Part shown: in pieces, positions 16,706 through 24,805 of the stretch
Numbering within the stretch: position 1 is the stretch's first letter
How the letters are laid out: each line of letters begins with the position of its first letter
Assembly (NCBI GenBank): GCA_044228505.1
Contig: JBGAUT010000031.1
Coordinates: 1 to 64,000 of the forward strand
Direction of reading: 5' to 3'
From: JAEUKA01 sp044228505
Lineage (GTDB): Bacteria > Myxococcota_A > Polyangia > Palsa-1104 > JAEUJZ01
DNA: 64,000 nt
Program-made: the position numbers and the translations under genes
Notes under the pieces: model-generated
The model's database searches: none
Told to the model about the DNA's origin: nothing
The model's input: only the letters and a program-made list of their open reading frames with translations

Positions 16706-18324
16706 GGCGTCACCTCTTTGGCTGCGGTACGGAATCCTTCGCTCTTCACCAGCTCGACCAGCAGCTCCCGGAACCGGAAACCCGCCGCGCCAAAGCGCTC
16801 GGTCAGCGCCGAAATCACCGGCTCATCCCCTGCCCCATCGAGCCGCGCATTCGCGTGACGGAACACCTGCTTGACGATGCAGCTTGCCACCCGAGGATCA
16901 AACGCCAGCCGAGCCGCCAGATCCTGCGCGTCATCCATGGGCTCGCCTTCGATCTCGGCCTTGGTATTCACCGGCACCCCATCGGTCATGGTGCGGAAGG
17001 CCCCGATTGGATCGAAGTGCTCAAACAAAAAGCCCGGCGGGTCCATCATCGCGTGACAGCTATAACAAGCGGGGTTTTCCCGATGCTGATCCAGCCGCTC
17101 GCGCAGCGTCTTCGGCATCCCGCCCATCTTCGGCGGCAGCTCCGTCGAAACTCCCGGCGGCGGGGGCGGCACCATCAGACACAGCACCCGCTCGCGCAGG
17201 TACTTGCCACGTCGCGTCGGCGAGGTATCGGTCGGATGGGCGTTCATCGTCAAGACCGCTCCGAGCGACAGCACACCCGCTCGCGCAGAGGACGGCGGTA
17301 GCTCCACCGGCACGAACGCCACTTCGCTCGATCCCGGCGCTTCCACTTGATACAGCGATGCCAGCTCGCTGTTTACAAAGGTACGCCGGGTCGAAAAGAT
17401 CCCCCGGATGTCGGCCTCGTTGCGGAACACCAAGTCGTCCACCAGGAGCTGCACCTCGGTCCGCATCGCCGACAAGAGCGTCTTACTAAACTTGGGAAAC
17501 AGCGCCGGATCGCGCTCCACCTGCGACAGCGAGCTGAGGTCAAAGTACTGATCAAAGAAGCTCTGCACCGCCGTCCGCGCCCGAGGCGACTCAAGCAGCC
17601 GCCGCGCCTGGGTTTCTAGGCTCGCCTCATCGAGCAGCTCGCCGCGCTCTGCCGCCGAAAGCAGCTCGTCATCGGGCGTCGTGTTCCACAGCAGAAACGA
17701 CAGTCGCTCGGCCATCTCGAACGAGTCATAGCGGCGACGCGGAGTCTCGCCCGGTGCCGGATCGTCTTCCCCGACTTCCACCCGATACAAAAACCGGGGC
17801 GACTGGAGCATCCCGTACACGAGAAGCCGCAGCCCGCGATAGACATCACCATCCGCCGTGGTCGCCACCACCGACAGCCAGCGACTCAGATCCGCCTCGG
17901 CAAGCGGCCTGCGGAACAGACGCCGCCCGATCCGCTTCACAAAGCCGCTGACACAGTCATCGCTCACCGACTTGGGCGTGCAGCCGAGCAGCGCCTCGCG
18001 ACGCTTGGCATCGCCAAACAGCGCCTCGACAATCACCCCCGCCGACTCGGCGTACTGCTGGGTGCCTTGCTCCGACAGAGAGGTCGTGGCCGCGCCAATC
18101 GAATAGAACAGATACGGGTTCTGGTCCGGCTCCAGCGCCGTTTGCGGCAGCGCGCCTCCAAACACGTCCTTGATGGTGTTGCGGTACTGCACGCTGGTCA
18201 GTCGCGGCATGGTCGGCGGCGACGGCACAAAGCGTGCAGCGGGTTCCGGCTGCGCCGAGTCTTTCACGCAGTCGAGGGATGTCAGCGGCAGAGCCGCCAT
18301 CACAAACGGGAGCGCTCGCTTCAT
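16702..18324 (-). CDS. DUF1592/DUF1588/DUF1585 multidomain c-type-heme protein
   Basis: 540 residues with an N-terminal signal sequence. Domain order follows the family: DUF1587-like MPRLTSVQYRNTIKDVFG (about 38-55), DUF1595/DUF1592 with RRRYDSFEMAERLSFLLWNTTPDDEL (about 190-215), DUF1588 with HPTDTSPTRRGKYLRERVLC (about 360-380), and a DUF1585 tail. A CYSCH motif at about 420 (NPACYSCHAMMDPPGF) is a c-type heme site, so electron transfer is likely. The stop overlaps the DUF1552 start by 4 bp. It begins 45 bp after the CobW-family gene, so that gene may be part of the same transcript. The natural substrate of this system is not known. Confidence 0.9.
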   Translation of the reverse strand: MKRALPFVMAALPLTSLDCVKDSAQPEPAARFVPSPPTMPRLTSVQYRNTIKDVFGGALPQTALEPDQNPYLFYSIGAATTSLSEQGTQQYAESAGVIVEALFGDAKRREALLGCTPKSVSDDCVSGFVKRIGRRLFRRPLAEADLSRWLSVVATTADGDVYRGLRLLVYGMLQSPRFLYRVEVGEDDPAPGETPRRRYDSFEMAERLSFLLWNTTPDDELLSAAERGELLDEASLETQARRLLESPRARTAVQSFFDQYFDLSSLSQVERDPALFPKFSKTLLSAMRTEVQLLVDDLVFRNEADIRGIFSTRRTFVNSELASLYQVEAPGSSEVAFVPVELPPSSARAGVLSLGAVLTMNAHPTDTSPTRRGKYLRERVLCLMVPPPPPGVSTELPPKMGGMPKTLRERLDQHRENPACYSCHAMMDPPGFLFEHFDPIGAFRTMTDGVPVNTKAEIEGEPMDDAQDLAARLAFDPRVASCIVKQVFRHANARLDGAGDEPVISALTERFGAAGFRFRELLVELVKSEGFRTAAKEVTP

Positions 18325-18369
18325 CGAGCCGCAACATAGCGAAATGTCCGGCGATCTCTAGGAAACTTT

Positions 18370-19374
18370 TCAAGGAAGTTGCGCAGCACACGCCGAAAGC
18401 CGCAGCCGCAGCCAGCTTTCGTCCAGGTGTTCGCCGATAAACACCAGCGCGCCGTCTCCCTGCTCCTGCACCGCCGCCCGCACCTGCTCCGGGGCCTCGG
18501 TCAGCTCGACCCGATGACCGGCAAGCTGCACCACCATCCATCGCTCGGCTTGGGATGGACCTTCGTACAGCCGCACAAAGCCTTTGGCGCGCAGCACCTC
18601 GCCCGGCAGTTCCTCGAGCAATTTTTGCAAAGGAGGCCCGAGCAGCGGACCCGGCAGGCGCACCGACACCGCCTGAAGCTGGCTCGCCCCATGGCGCTTT
18701 TCGTCTCCACTGCGCTTGCGGCGCGAGTGCTGCCCCCGTGGCCCAAACGCCCAGCGCAGCACCTCGGCAATCTCCGCATCACTCGATCGCAGCGACAGCC
18801 CCACCCGATCACTCGTCGCCGCCAGCGTATCGAGCAGCCGATGCGCCGCGAGCAGCTCCTCCGCACTCGCCAGATCGAGCTTGCTCAGCAGCACCCGGTC
18901 GGCAAGCTCAATCTGCTGCCGCGCCTCCGCTCGCCGCGTCACCGCCTCCCCCACAAACTGCGCATCGACGACACAGAGCAGCCCCCGCAGATCGATCCGC
19001 GCCGCCATCGCCGGTGGCAGCAGCTCATACTGCGTCAGCAGCGCCTGCGGCTCCACCAGTCCCGAGGTCTCGACAATCAGGACTTCCGCCCCGGCCCGGT
19101 CGGCCAGATCGAGCGCCGACTCCCATAGCTCTGTGCCGCGCACGCAACAGACGCAGCCGTTCGCCAGCTCCATGATCCCGCTGCCCGGTAGCAGCTTGCC
19201 GTCCACTCCCACCTGACCAAACTCGTTCACCACCACCCCGATGCGCGGATGTCCCGGCGAGCGCAGCAGCCGATTGAGCAGCGTCATTTTGCCACTGCCC
19301 AAAAACCCAGTCAGCAAAAGCAGCGGCGTAACAGAGATCGAAGCAGACTCTTCTTCGTCGGACGTCACGGACAT
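18370..19374 (-). CDS. CobW/COG0523-family GTPase with altered P-loop
   Basis: 334 residues from ATG 19374. COG0523 proteins are metallochaperone GTPases that deliver zinc or cobalt to target proteins. Visible hallmarks are GFLGSGK near residue 20, VVVNEFGQVGVDG, the metal-binding NGCVCC (CxCC), ETSG and SKLD. The C-terminal domain (SVRLPGPL... to WLRLRL) is present. The P-loop reads GSGK-Met-Thr instead of GSGK-Thr-Thr. The Mg-coordinating hydroxyl after the Lys is therefore lost, which would be expected to weaken nucleotide hydrolysis. A longer start at 19419 adds 15 weakly conserved residues and is less likely. It lies just upstream of the DUF1592-DUF1552 genes. Confidence 0.85.
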   Translation of the reverse strand: MSVTSDEEESASISVTPLLLLTGFLGSGKMTLLNRLLRSPGHPRIGVVVNEFGQVGVDGKLLPGSGIMELANGCVCCVRGTELWESALDLADRAGAEVLIVETSGLVEPQALLTQYELLPPAMAARIDLRGLLCVVDAQFVGEAVTRRAEARQQIELADRVLLSKLDLASAEELLAAHRLLDTLAATSDRVGLSLRSSDAEIAEVLRWAFGPRGQHSRRKRSGDEKRHGASQLQAVSVRLPGPLLGPPLQKLLEELPGEVLRAKGFVRLYEGPSQAERWMVVQLAGHRVELTEAPEQVRAAVQEQGDGALVFIGEHLDESWLRLRLSACAAQLP

Positions 19375-19459
19375 AAGACCGCAACCTATACCGCAAGCGG
19401 CAAAAGCAGAAACAGGCAAAGGGAACGAAAACGCTCGCAGTACCTTGGCATAAGCGCCG

Positions 19460-19999
19460 CTACGGCAGCGCGCTGGCAGCGGTCAGGACGTAGTCTTTGC
19501 CGGGCGCGTGGCAGCTTGCACAGAAGTTCGACGTCCCCTGAAAATAATACGGAGAGGTGTACCCCGGCGCAAAGCCCTCGTAGAACACCCACACCCCGCT
19601 CGTATCGTCTTTGATGTCGACCGCATGGCCGGTGATGGTGGTGGTGCCGCTGCCGTAGAGTTCTTTTACCACCATGCTGCCTTTGGGATGGCTCGTGGCA
19701 CCGGACTTGAGCGAGGCATACAGCTTGTCGTTCACAAAGGTGCGGACGTTGCCGCCATGCGGGCCGGTCGAGGCGTGGATCGCAGGCTCGGCCTTCCACG
19801 ACTTGTATGAACCGGCCTGTACAAAAGCCGTGATCACCGCCGCCGTGTAGGAAGTACCACCAGCCCCCCCATCCTCTGTCGCAGACTGCGAAAAGTCCTC
19901 CCGTCCTGCATCCATCGAGGAAGAAGGCACGGCAGGGTTACATCCCGCCAGCGCACCCAAAATCACCATCACAGCAGCATCTGATCGAAGAGTGTTCAT
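19460..19999 (-). CDS. Lipoprotein c-type cytochrome, cytochrome P460-like
   Basis: 179 residues. The signal peptide ends in a lipobox LAGC (about 16-19). A Ser/Asp/Gly-rich linker precedes a domain with HGGNVRTFVNDK, SMVVKELYG and VWVFYEGF. Near the C-terminus is CASCH, a CxxCH heme attachment site, followed by KDYVLT. Order and motifs resemble cytochrome P460 and related monoheme proteins, in which this site sits close to the C-terminus. It is probably anchored in the envelope and could exchange electrons with the CYSCH-bearing DUF1592 protein encoded nearby on the same strand; that link is inference. Start at 19999 is preferred to 20011 for signal-peptide length. Confidence 0.7.
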   Translation of the reverse strand: MNTLRSDAAVMVILGALAGCNPAVPSSSMDAGREDFSQSATEDGGAGGTSYTAAVITAFVQAGSYKSWKAEPAIHASTGPHGGNVRTFVNDKLYASLKSGATSHPKGSMVVKELYGSGTTTITGHAVDIKDDTSGVWVFYEGFAPGYTSPYYFQGTSNFCASCHAPGKDYVLTAASALP

Positions 20000-20015
20000 C
20001 CTTGCTCTCACTTGC

Positions 20016-20375
20016 CTATATCACTCGCCAGCGGTCGGGATAGGTTTCGGACAGATAGCGCGTCAGCTCCCCTTGGCGATTCCACTGCACGATCTGTCGG
20101 AACCTCTCGAGGAGAACTTCCAACTTGCCGGGATCTCCAATGCCGCGAAACTGCTGCTTTGTCACAGCGATCCCCAGCCAGTCCCGCTCTGACCGCTTTT
20201 CAAGCGCATAGTCAATGCTCAGGTCGTGTAGCTCCGTCTCGAACAGATCAATCTCGACCTTCCAACCTGGGTTGTCAATCGTCTCAACCTTGACCCCGAA
20301 CTGGTGTTCCCAGTCGCCATTGCATTCGCTAGCATACCAGCGCTCTATCCATCCAAGCAGCGTCTCGGAACTCAT
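20016..20375 (-). CDS. Imm53-family immunity protein
   Basis: 119-residue cytoplasmic protein matching the Imm53 family of polymorphic-toxin immunity proteins. LLGWIERWYASECNGDWEHQ opens the domain, GVKVETIDNPGWKVEIDL is the most conserved stretch (about 27-45), and FRGIGDPGKLEVLLERF closes it. The ATG abuts the stop codon of the toxin-like gene upstream (20376), the expected toxin-then-immunity order. It should bind and neutralise that toxin domain. Confidence 0.9.
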   Translation of the reverse strand: MSSETLLGWIERWYASECNGDWEHQFGVKVETIDNPGWKVEIDLFETELHDLSIDYALEKRSERDWLGIAVTKQQFRGIGDPGKLEVLLERFRQIVQWNRQGELTRYLSETYPDRWRVI

Positions 20376-20873
20376 CTACTTGTCCCGCTGGGGAGCGACA
20401 GCAGGTGTCGGAATTTCATCTCTGCGAGCGCTACGAACGCCGCCGGGAGTTGTCTTATCGTGAACGTGAGGGGGAAATACGTCTTGACCCGTAGCCGGAT
20501 TGGGATGGCTTTTGCCTGTGAGATCCACACGCTTCACCTCATCAAAGCCAGTGACTGGCTGTCGAGGATTCGGATTCCACTGTGCGTAGTTGGTGACATG
20601 TCCCTCTTGGTTTCGTCTGAACGTCGTGTGCGGACCTTCGGCGGTCCCGTCCGGTTGCAGATGATTTTTACCACGCCCCGTTAGCTCCGGTCGTTGCTTC
20701 TTTTGCACAGCCTCTGCGGTCCGCTCCGCCCCCCGCTCCACATCCCGCAGATGTTCCGCCGCGTGCGCGGCTTGTTCGGCACCTTTTTCTACATCGCGGA
20801 AGTGGTCGGCGACCTCCGCCGCCTTTTCGATCTTTCGCACACGTCTCCACGACGGAAAATGATTCAAGCTCAT
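20376..20873 (-). CDS. Polymorphic-toxin C-terminal module (type-24-like), short form
   Basis: About 165 residues. A charged heptad-like helical region (AEVADHFRDVEKGAEQAAHAA) is followed by a basic C-terminal toxin domain. The domain has PHTTFRRNQEGHVTNYAQW, then GFDEVKRVDLTGKSHPN, then HVHD...PGGVR and DEIP. This set of His/Arg motifs resembles the bacterial polymorphic toxin type 24 domain, a presumed nuclease; the number is from memory and less certain than the toxin call. No signal, PAAR, RHS, Hcp or LXG delivery part is present, and an in-frame stop lies about 80 bp upstream. It is therefore an orphan toxin tip or a truncated toxin. Start could be ATG 20873 or TTG 20885. Followed directly by its immunity gene. 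Confidence 0.75.
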   Translation of the reverse strand: MSLNHFPSWRRVRKIEKAAEVADHFRDVEKGAEQAAHAAEHLRDVERGAERTAEAVQKKQRPELTGRGKNHLQPDGTAEGPHTTFRRNQEGHVTNYAQWNPNPRQPVTGFDEVKRVDLTGKSHPNPATGQDVFPPHVHDKTTPGGVRSARRDEIPTPAVAPQRDK

Positions 20874-20974
20874 GGTACGGTCCAAGTCCGGCCAACCATC
20901 TGCGTAGATATGTCTGTCACCACGCCGTCTCGAAAAACAAGCACCGCTTCTTCACCAGCAGCACCCACCGACCG

Positions 20975-21385
20975 TCATGCTCCCTTTCCCCCAGCGGGGA
21001 AAGGGCTGGGGATAGGGGTTGCCCCCTCACAGAGGGGGGATAGGGGGGAGGACTCTATCCGGGCAGGGAAAGAGGGTTCCGAAGGGAGAAAACCGCCCAG
21101 GTTTTCTTCCTTCAAAAGACTGCGGTGGAACAGCGACATCGACATTCCGTAACCGATGGTGGCTCCCCAGCCCCGTGAGTCGGTGGCGGGCAATAGAACG
21201 ATGTCTGCGAGGTGAAAGGAGGCGGTGAAGTAATCAATTCGGTTGCAAGGAATCGGCGACTTGGCGCAGCGAGATCCAAACGCGGTGCGCAGCGGGGCGG
21301 CAGGCATCCGCATAGGTTCGGCCCCAGCGGGCTGAAGTGGTAACAGCGTCCATAGGAAGACCATCAACAGGAGTCTGCTTCGCAT
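20975..21385 (-). pseudogene. Secreted protein gene with apparently replaced 3' end
   Basis: The frame starts with a good Sec signal peptide (MRSRLLLMVFLWTLLPLQPAGA) and continues with roughly 70 residues ending in ATDSRGWGATIGYGMSMSLFHRSLL, reminiscent of a beta-barrel strand. It then runs into a Pro/Ser-rich tail encoded by a G/C-rich palindromic stretch (20980-21085: CCCCAGCGGGGAAAGGGCTGG..., GGGGGGATAGGGGGGAGG). That tail looks like an intergenic repeat rather than a gene. The most likely reading is a truncated outer-membrane-protein gene whose 3' part was replaced by a repeat element. An alternative ATG is at 21397. No homologue is recognised. Confidence 0.35.
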
Positions 21386-21419
21386 GGCGGCGCGCAACGT
21401 ACTTCGGGGTGAGGCGCGG

Positions 21420-21845
21420 CGGCAAGTCTGTTCAAAACTCGGCCTTCAAGGTGGGGCGCGGCGGCAAGCTCCTTCAAAAATTGTCTTTGGGGGTTGGGAA
21501 GGGCTGCCACCCTGCCAAAAACATTTTTTTTTGCGCTGGGCAGCGCGGCCACCACGGATTTGCGGTTTTTTTTCGTGGGTCAGAAGAGCGGCCGCACTGG
21601 TTTGGCGAATTTTTTCGTTGGCTAGAAAAGCGGCCACCACGGATTTGCGGTTTTCTTCGTGGGCCAGCAGCTCGGCCGCACTGGTTTGGATTTTTTTTGG
21701 CGTACGGGCAGCGCGGCCACCACTGGTTTGGTGAATTTTTTCGTTGGCTAGAAAAGCGGCCACCACGGATTTGCGGTTTTCTTCGTGGGCCAGCAGCTCG
21801 GCCGACGCTTCAGGAATTTTTTTTGGCGCAGCGGCAGCCCTTCCC
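21420..21845 (-). repeat. Degenerate 42-bp / 126-bp tandem repeat region with A/T homopolymer runs
   Basis: Two near-identical tandem copies of about 126 bp lie at 21590-21714 and 21715-21841. Both contain the core GAAAAGCGGCCACCACGGAT and TTCGTGGGCCAGCAGCTCGG. Each copy consists of three roughly 42-bp subunits of a GCGGCC...TTTTTT pattern, and older, more diverged subunits extend left to about 21420. On the minus strand the unit reads as a 14-residue Ala/Leu/Lys motif (for example SAAELLAHEENRKS, VAAFLANEKIRQTS, VAALPNPQRQFLKE). The frame changes at runs of eight to nine A. It is either a decayed or slippage-prone Lys/Ala-rich repeat gene or a non-coding repeat. It directly precedes rlmB. 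Confidence 0.75.
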
Positions 21846-21974
21846 GCCGCTTTGCGACGCTTTTGGACGCCGCGAGCGCCGTGTTCCGGCTTGCTCTCGA
21901 AAAGTGGGGAGGCTCGGACCGCTGGGGTCACTCGCTGGTTTTCTTTGCGACGGACTTGGCGTAAAAGGGCGGCC

Positions 21975-22763
21975 ATGCAAACGCAAGCCAGCACGAGCAA
22001 TCAGGTCGTCTACGGAGTTCATGCAGTTCGGGAGCTCGTCGAGCGGCGGCCCTCCGAGATTCGTTCGCTCTTTGTCGCTGAAGGGGACGAAGGCAAGGGC
22101 GAGGCGATCGGAAAAGTGGTGGCAGCGGCGGCCAAGGCGGGCCTTAGCACCATCGGCAAGTCGCGGCGGGAGCTCGACCGACTGACCCACGGCGGCGTTC
22201 ACCAAGGGGTGGTCGCGCTGTGTGCCGAGTTCGAGTATGAGACGGACCCCATGGTGCCGGTGACGCGGGCGCTGGAGGCGGGCAAGACGCCGCTTTTGCT
22301 GCTGCTCGATGGGGTGCAAGATCCGCAGAACCTGGGGGCGCTGATTCGCTCGGCGTGTGTGCTCGGGGCAGACGGGGTGGTGATCCCGCAGGACCGCTCG
22401 GCGGGGGTGACGGCGGCGACCATCAAGGCGGCGGCGGGGGCGACTTCTTCGCTGCCGATTGTCAAGGTGCCGAACCTGGTGCGAGCGATGGAGCAGCTCA
22501 AGGAGGGCGGGCTGTGGATGGTCGCGGCAGTGGCACCGGGTCAGGGCGGTCAGCCGCTGTGGGATCTGGATCTGTCGATCCCGGTGGGCCTTTTGCTCGG
22601 CGGCGAAGGCAGTGGACTCCGTCCGCTCGTCCGCAAGACCTGTGACCTGCGCGCAGAGATCCCGATGCCGTCCGGTCTACACGGCGCGTCGCTAAATGTT
22701 TCTGCCGCTGGGGCCGTGCTGCTCTACGAATGTCTGCGCCAGCAGTCGATGCAGCAGCAGTAG
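21975..22763 (+). CDS. rlmB: 23S rRNA (guanosine-2'-O)-methyltransferase RlmB, SpoU family
   Basis: 262-residue SPOUT methyltransferase that methylates the ribose of a guanosine in 23S rRNA (G2251 in E. coli) using S-adenosylmethionine. The N-terminal RNA-binding substrate domain (VVYGVHAVRELVERRPSEI, then THGGVHQGVVA) is followed by the knotted SpoU domain. Its three motifs are present: LDGVQDPQNLGALIRSA, LLLGGEGSGLRPL and MPSGLHGASLNVSAA. Start is ATG 21975, after the repeat region; a longer in-frame extension upstream is only repeat translation. It stands alone on this strand. A tRNA methylase of the same family is a weaker alternative. Confidence 0.92.
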   Translation: MQTQASTSNQVVYGVHAVRELVERRPSEIRSLFVAEGDEGKGEAIGKVVAAAAKAGLSTIGKSRRELDRLTHGGVHQGVVALCAEFEYETDPMVPVTRALEAGKTPLLLLLDGVQDPQNLGALIRSACVLGADGVVIPQDRSAGVTAATIKAAAGATSSLPIVKVPNLVRAMEQLKEGGLWMVAAVAPGQGGQPLWDLDLSIPVGLLLGGEGSGLRPLVRKTCDLRAEIPMPSGLHGASLNVSAAGAVLLYECLRQQSMQQQ

Positions 22764-22880
22764 GGCCAGGATCTAGGGTCTGCCGCTCCTCTTTGCCGAC
22801 TTGCTTCGAGGGGCTTGCATCCCGTCGGGGAGATAATGCAGACTGCCGGCGCATAAATACGTTCATCCAAGGAGACGCTC

Positions 22881-23282
22881 ATGCAACCACATCTTCCTGT
22901 TTGGGTTCTCGTCGCCGATGCCAGCAGAGCGCGGATCTTTGAAGTCAAGATCGGCTCCGACGTGTTCGAGCTGGTCAGCGAGTTCACTCCCACCAAGCAC
23001 GGCCACGCCCATCATGCAGGCCACGCCGCTACGGAGACGCACGGAAGCAAAGAGACCGGCCATGTTCACTTCGCCCGCGAGCTGTGCCAGGCGCTGACCA
23101 AGGGTCTCAACGATCACAAGTGTGGTCGGATCGTGCTGGTCGCCAACCCCGAGTTCCTCGGTCACCTGCGTGAGGTTGCAGACCACAACCTGCAAAAGCA
23201 CATCAGCGAAGGCGTTCACAAGGACTACACCACGCTCCAGCCACGCGAGCTCTCCGAGCGACTGCGCGATCACCTGGCATAG
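22881..23282 (+). CDS. Host-attachment-protein family (small cytoplasmic protein)
   Basis: 133 residues from an ATG preceded by AAGGAGACGCTC. It matches the family annotated as protein required for attachment to host cells. Landmarks are VWVLVADASRARIFE at the start, the ARELCQALTKGLNDHK helix and the GRIVLVANPEFLGHLRE segment. A His-rich insertion (KHGHAHHAGHAATETHG, about 39-55) could bind metal and is not a general family feature. The family relates to archaeal release-factor-like folds and its true function is uncertain. Confidence 0.8.
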   Translation: MQPHLPVWVLVADASRARIFEVKIGSDVFELVSEFTPTKHGHAHHAGHAATETHGSKETGHVHFARELCQALTKGLNDHKCGRIVLVANPEFLGHLREVADHNLQKHISEGVHKDYTTLQPRELSERLRDHLA

Positions 23283-23354
23283 TTCGAGCGCCGCCAGCGC
23301 CGTCCCCCGCCCACTCCTGCCGAGCCGATACCGGCTGCTCCATCAGGCAGGACA

Positions 23355-24152
23355 TTAGGGGGTTTCGCGTAAGAACGCACGGAGCTGGTCGGCCACCGCA
23401 GAGGGCTGCTCGATCTGTAGCCAATGCCCCGCTTGGTAGTGACAGACCCGTCCGCCAAATCGCTCTGCGTAGCGCTGGGGAATGTACGGATCGCGGTCCC
23501 CCCACAACACCAGCGTCGGAATTTTCGCCGTCGCTGCTAAGAGTCTGTCTTCCCATCCGGAAAAGCACTCCGGTGGCAGGGCGCGGTACATGCGCAGCAC
23601 TTGCTGTTTCATCCTCGGAGTGATGCGGCGATAGCTTTGCTGCACATAGGATTCAGGAATCGCGGCAGAGCCACGACGCATCTCCCACCGATACAAAGCA
23701 GGGTGGAGTGCGGCCATACCCAGCTCTCCGAGCAGCGGCGTGCGACAGACGCGGGCCCAGAAGTGATAGCGATAGTCCGAAAAGAAGCAGGTATTGAGCA
23801 CGATCAGTCGACGGATGAGCTGCGGATGCTTGGCCACGGTCGCCAGACCGAAGAAACCTCCCGCATCATGAACGACCAGATGGACGGGCTCGCGCACGCC
23901 AAGCGCAGAGAGCAGATCGGGGACAAAGTCCGCCATATGATCCAGCGTGTACAAATAGTCTGCCCGAGTGGAGGTGCGACCAAATCCCGGCAGGTCGGGG
24001 GCCAAACAGCGGCACTCACCAAGTGAGTCCATCACCTTGGCAAACACCTCTGCAGAGTCCGGGTTCCCGTGCAAAAACACGGTGGGTGGCCCTTGTCCTT
24101 GGTCAACGTAGTAGGCGTGTGCCCCTTGTCCCACCAGTTCAATCTGCGGCAT
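23355..24152 (-). CDS. Alpha/beta hydrolase, haloalkane-dehalogenase-like
   Basis: 265 residues with the alpha/beta-hydrolase core. The oxyanion loop VFLHGNPDS sits at about 24. The nucleophile elbow VVHDAGG (about 97) has Asp instead of Ser, as in haloalkane dehalogenases and epoxide hydrolases. LVLWGDRDPYIP carries the acid and AGHWLQIEQP the catalytic His. The cap region (about 130-200) has the SDYRYHFWARV helix. Asp as nucleophile makes ester hydrolysis unlikely and C-halogen or epoxide cleavage plausible. ATG at 24152 (MPQIELVG) is preferred to 24185, which adds only a short basic stretch. It is transcribed divergently from the STAS-like gene. Confidence 0.85.
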   Translation of the reverse strand: MPQIELVGQGAHAYYVDQGQGPPTVFLHGNPDSAEVFAKVMDSLGECRCLAPDLPGFGRTSTRADYLYTLDHMADFVPDLLSALGVREPVHLVVHDAGGFFGLATVAKHPQLIRRLIVLNTCFFSDYRYHFWARVCRTPLLGELGMAALHPALYRWEMRRGSAAIPESYVQQSYRRITPRMKQQVLRMYRALPPECFSGWEDRLLAATAKIPTLVLWGDRDPYIPQRYAERFGGRVCHYQAGHWLQIEQPSAVADQLRAFLRETP

Positions 24153-24242
24153 GTGCGATGGGAGTCTACGGGCTCTCGACGCCATCCGATCGCAAAAAAT
24201 AGACCGTGACCGTGCCTAAATCATGCGATACTTCGACCCGAA

Positions 24243-24686
24243 GTGGAGTTCGATTCCCTGCGCACGGAAGCCCAGCTCTCCGATCAGAAGTGTGGCCCTC
24301 ATGAAGTACGAATAGAGGGCGACATCATTTTCTTTACGGCACATGGGGTTGTGACCGAGCCCGATATCCAGGCGCTCATCCAGATGGGAAATGCGTCGAC
24401 CGCCGGCCGGTACCCAGGCTACTGGATCCTCGCGGATGTGAACCGGCTGACCGGCATGGACCCCGCAGCGCGGCGACTGGCGGCGGTGAATCCTCGGCTG
24501 GCTACGTTTCGTGGTGCGGCGATCTTCGGCGCGAGCACGGTGAACCGGATCCTGATTTCGCTGATCGTTCGGGCAATGCAGCTCCTTGGCACCACGCACG
24601 TTCAGATGGGCTTTGTCGCCAACCGGGAAGAGGGCCTGCGCTGGCTCACCCAGCACAAAGCGAAAGATCTCGCCGCGCATCGGTAG
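24243..24686 (+). CDS. STAS/SpoIIAA-like small protein
   Basis: 147 residues from GTG 24243; no ATG in frame upstream. The pattern is that of SpoIIAA/SEC14-like STAS proteins: CGPHEVRIEGDIIFFTAHGVVTE forms the opening strand pair. PGYWILADVNRLTGMDPAARR holds the conserved strand, loop and helix, and RLATFRGAAIFGASTVNRILI the third strand. Such proteins bind partners or ligands and have no catalytic residues. Proteins of this type are frequent in myxobacterial genomes. Partner unknown; the P450 gene lies 119 bp downstream on the same strand. Confidence 0.65.
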   Translation: MEFDSLRTEAQLSDQKCGPHEVRIEGDIIFFTAHGVVTEPDIQALIQMGNASTAGRYPGYWILADVNRLTGMDPAARRLAAVNPRLATFRGAAIFGASTVNRILISLIVRAMQLLGTTHVQMGFVANREEGLRWLTQHKAKDLAAHR

Positions 24687-24805
24687 TTCCCGCTCGCAGT
24701 CTCATTCCGCTTGATCACCGCTGGGCAACGCGACTCGGTTCATGTCAGGCTGGCGCGACAGCTGTCGCATCTCACCGCTCATCGAGATGTTGGGAAGGAG
24801 AAACC

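Noticed and set aside
21337..21974. Long plus-strand reading frame through the repeat region fused upstream of rlmB
   Set aside because: Its sequence is translation of the 42-bp tandem repeats (rich in Phe, Trp, Arg, Pro) and RlmB homologues start at the ATG at 21975.
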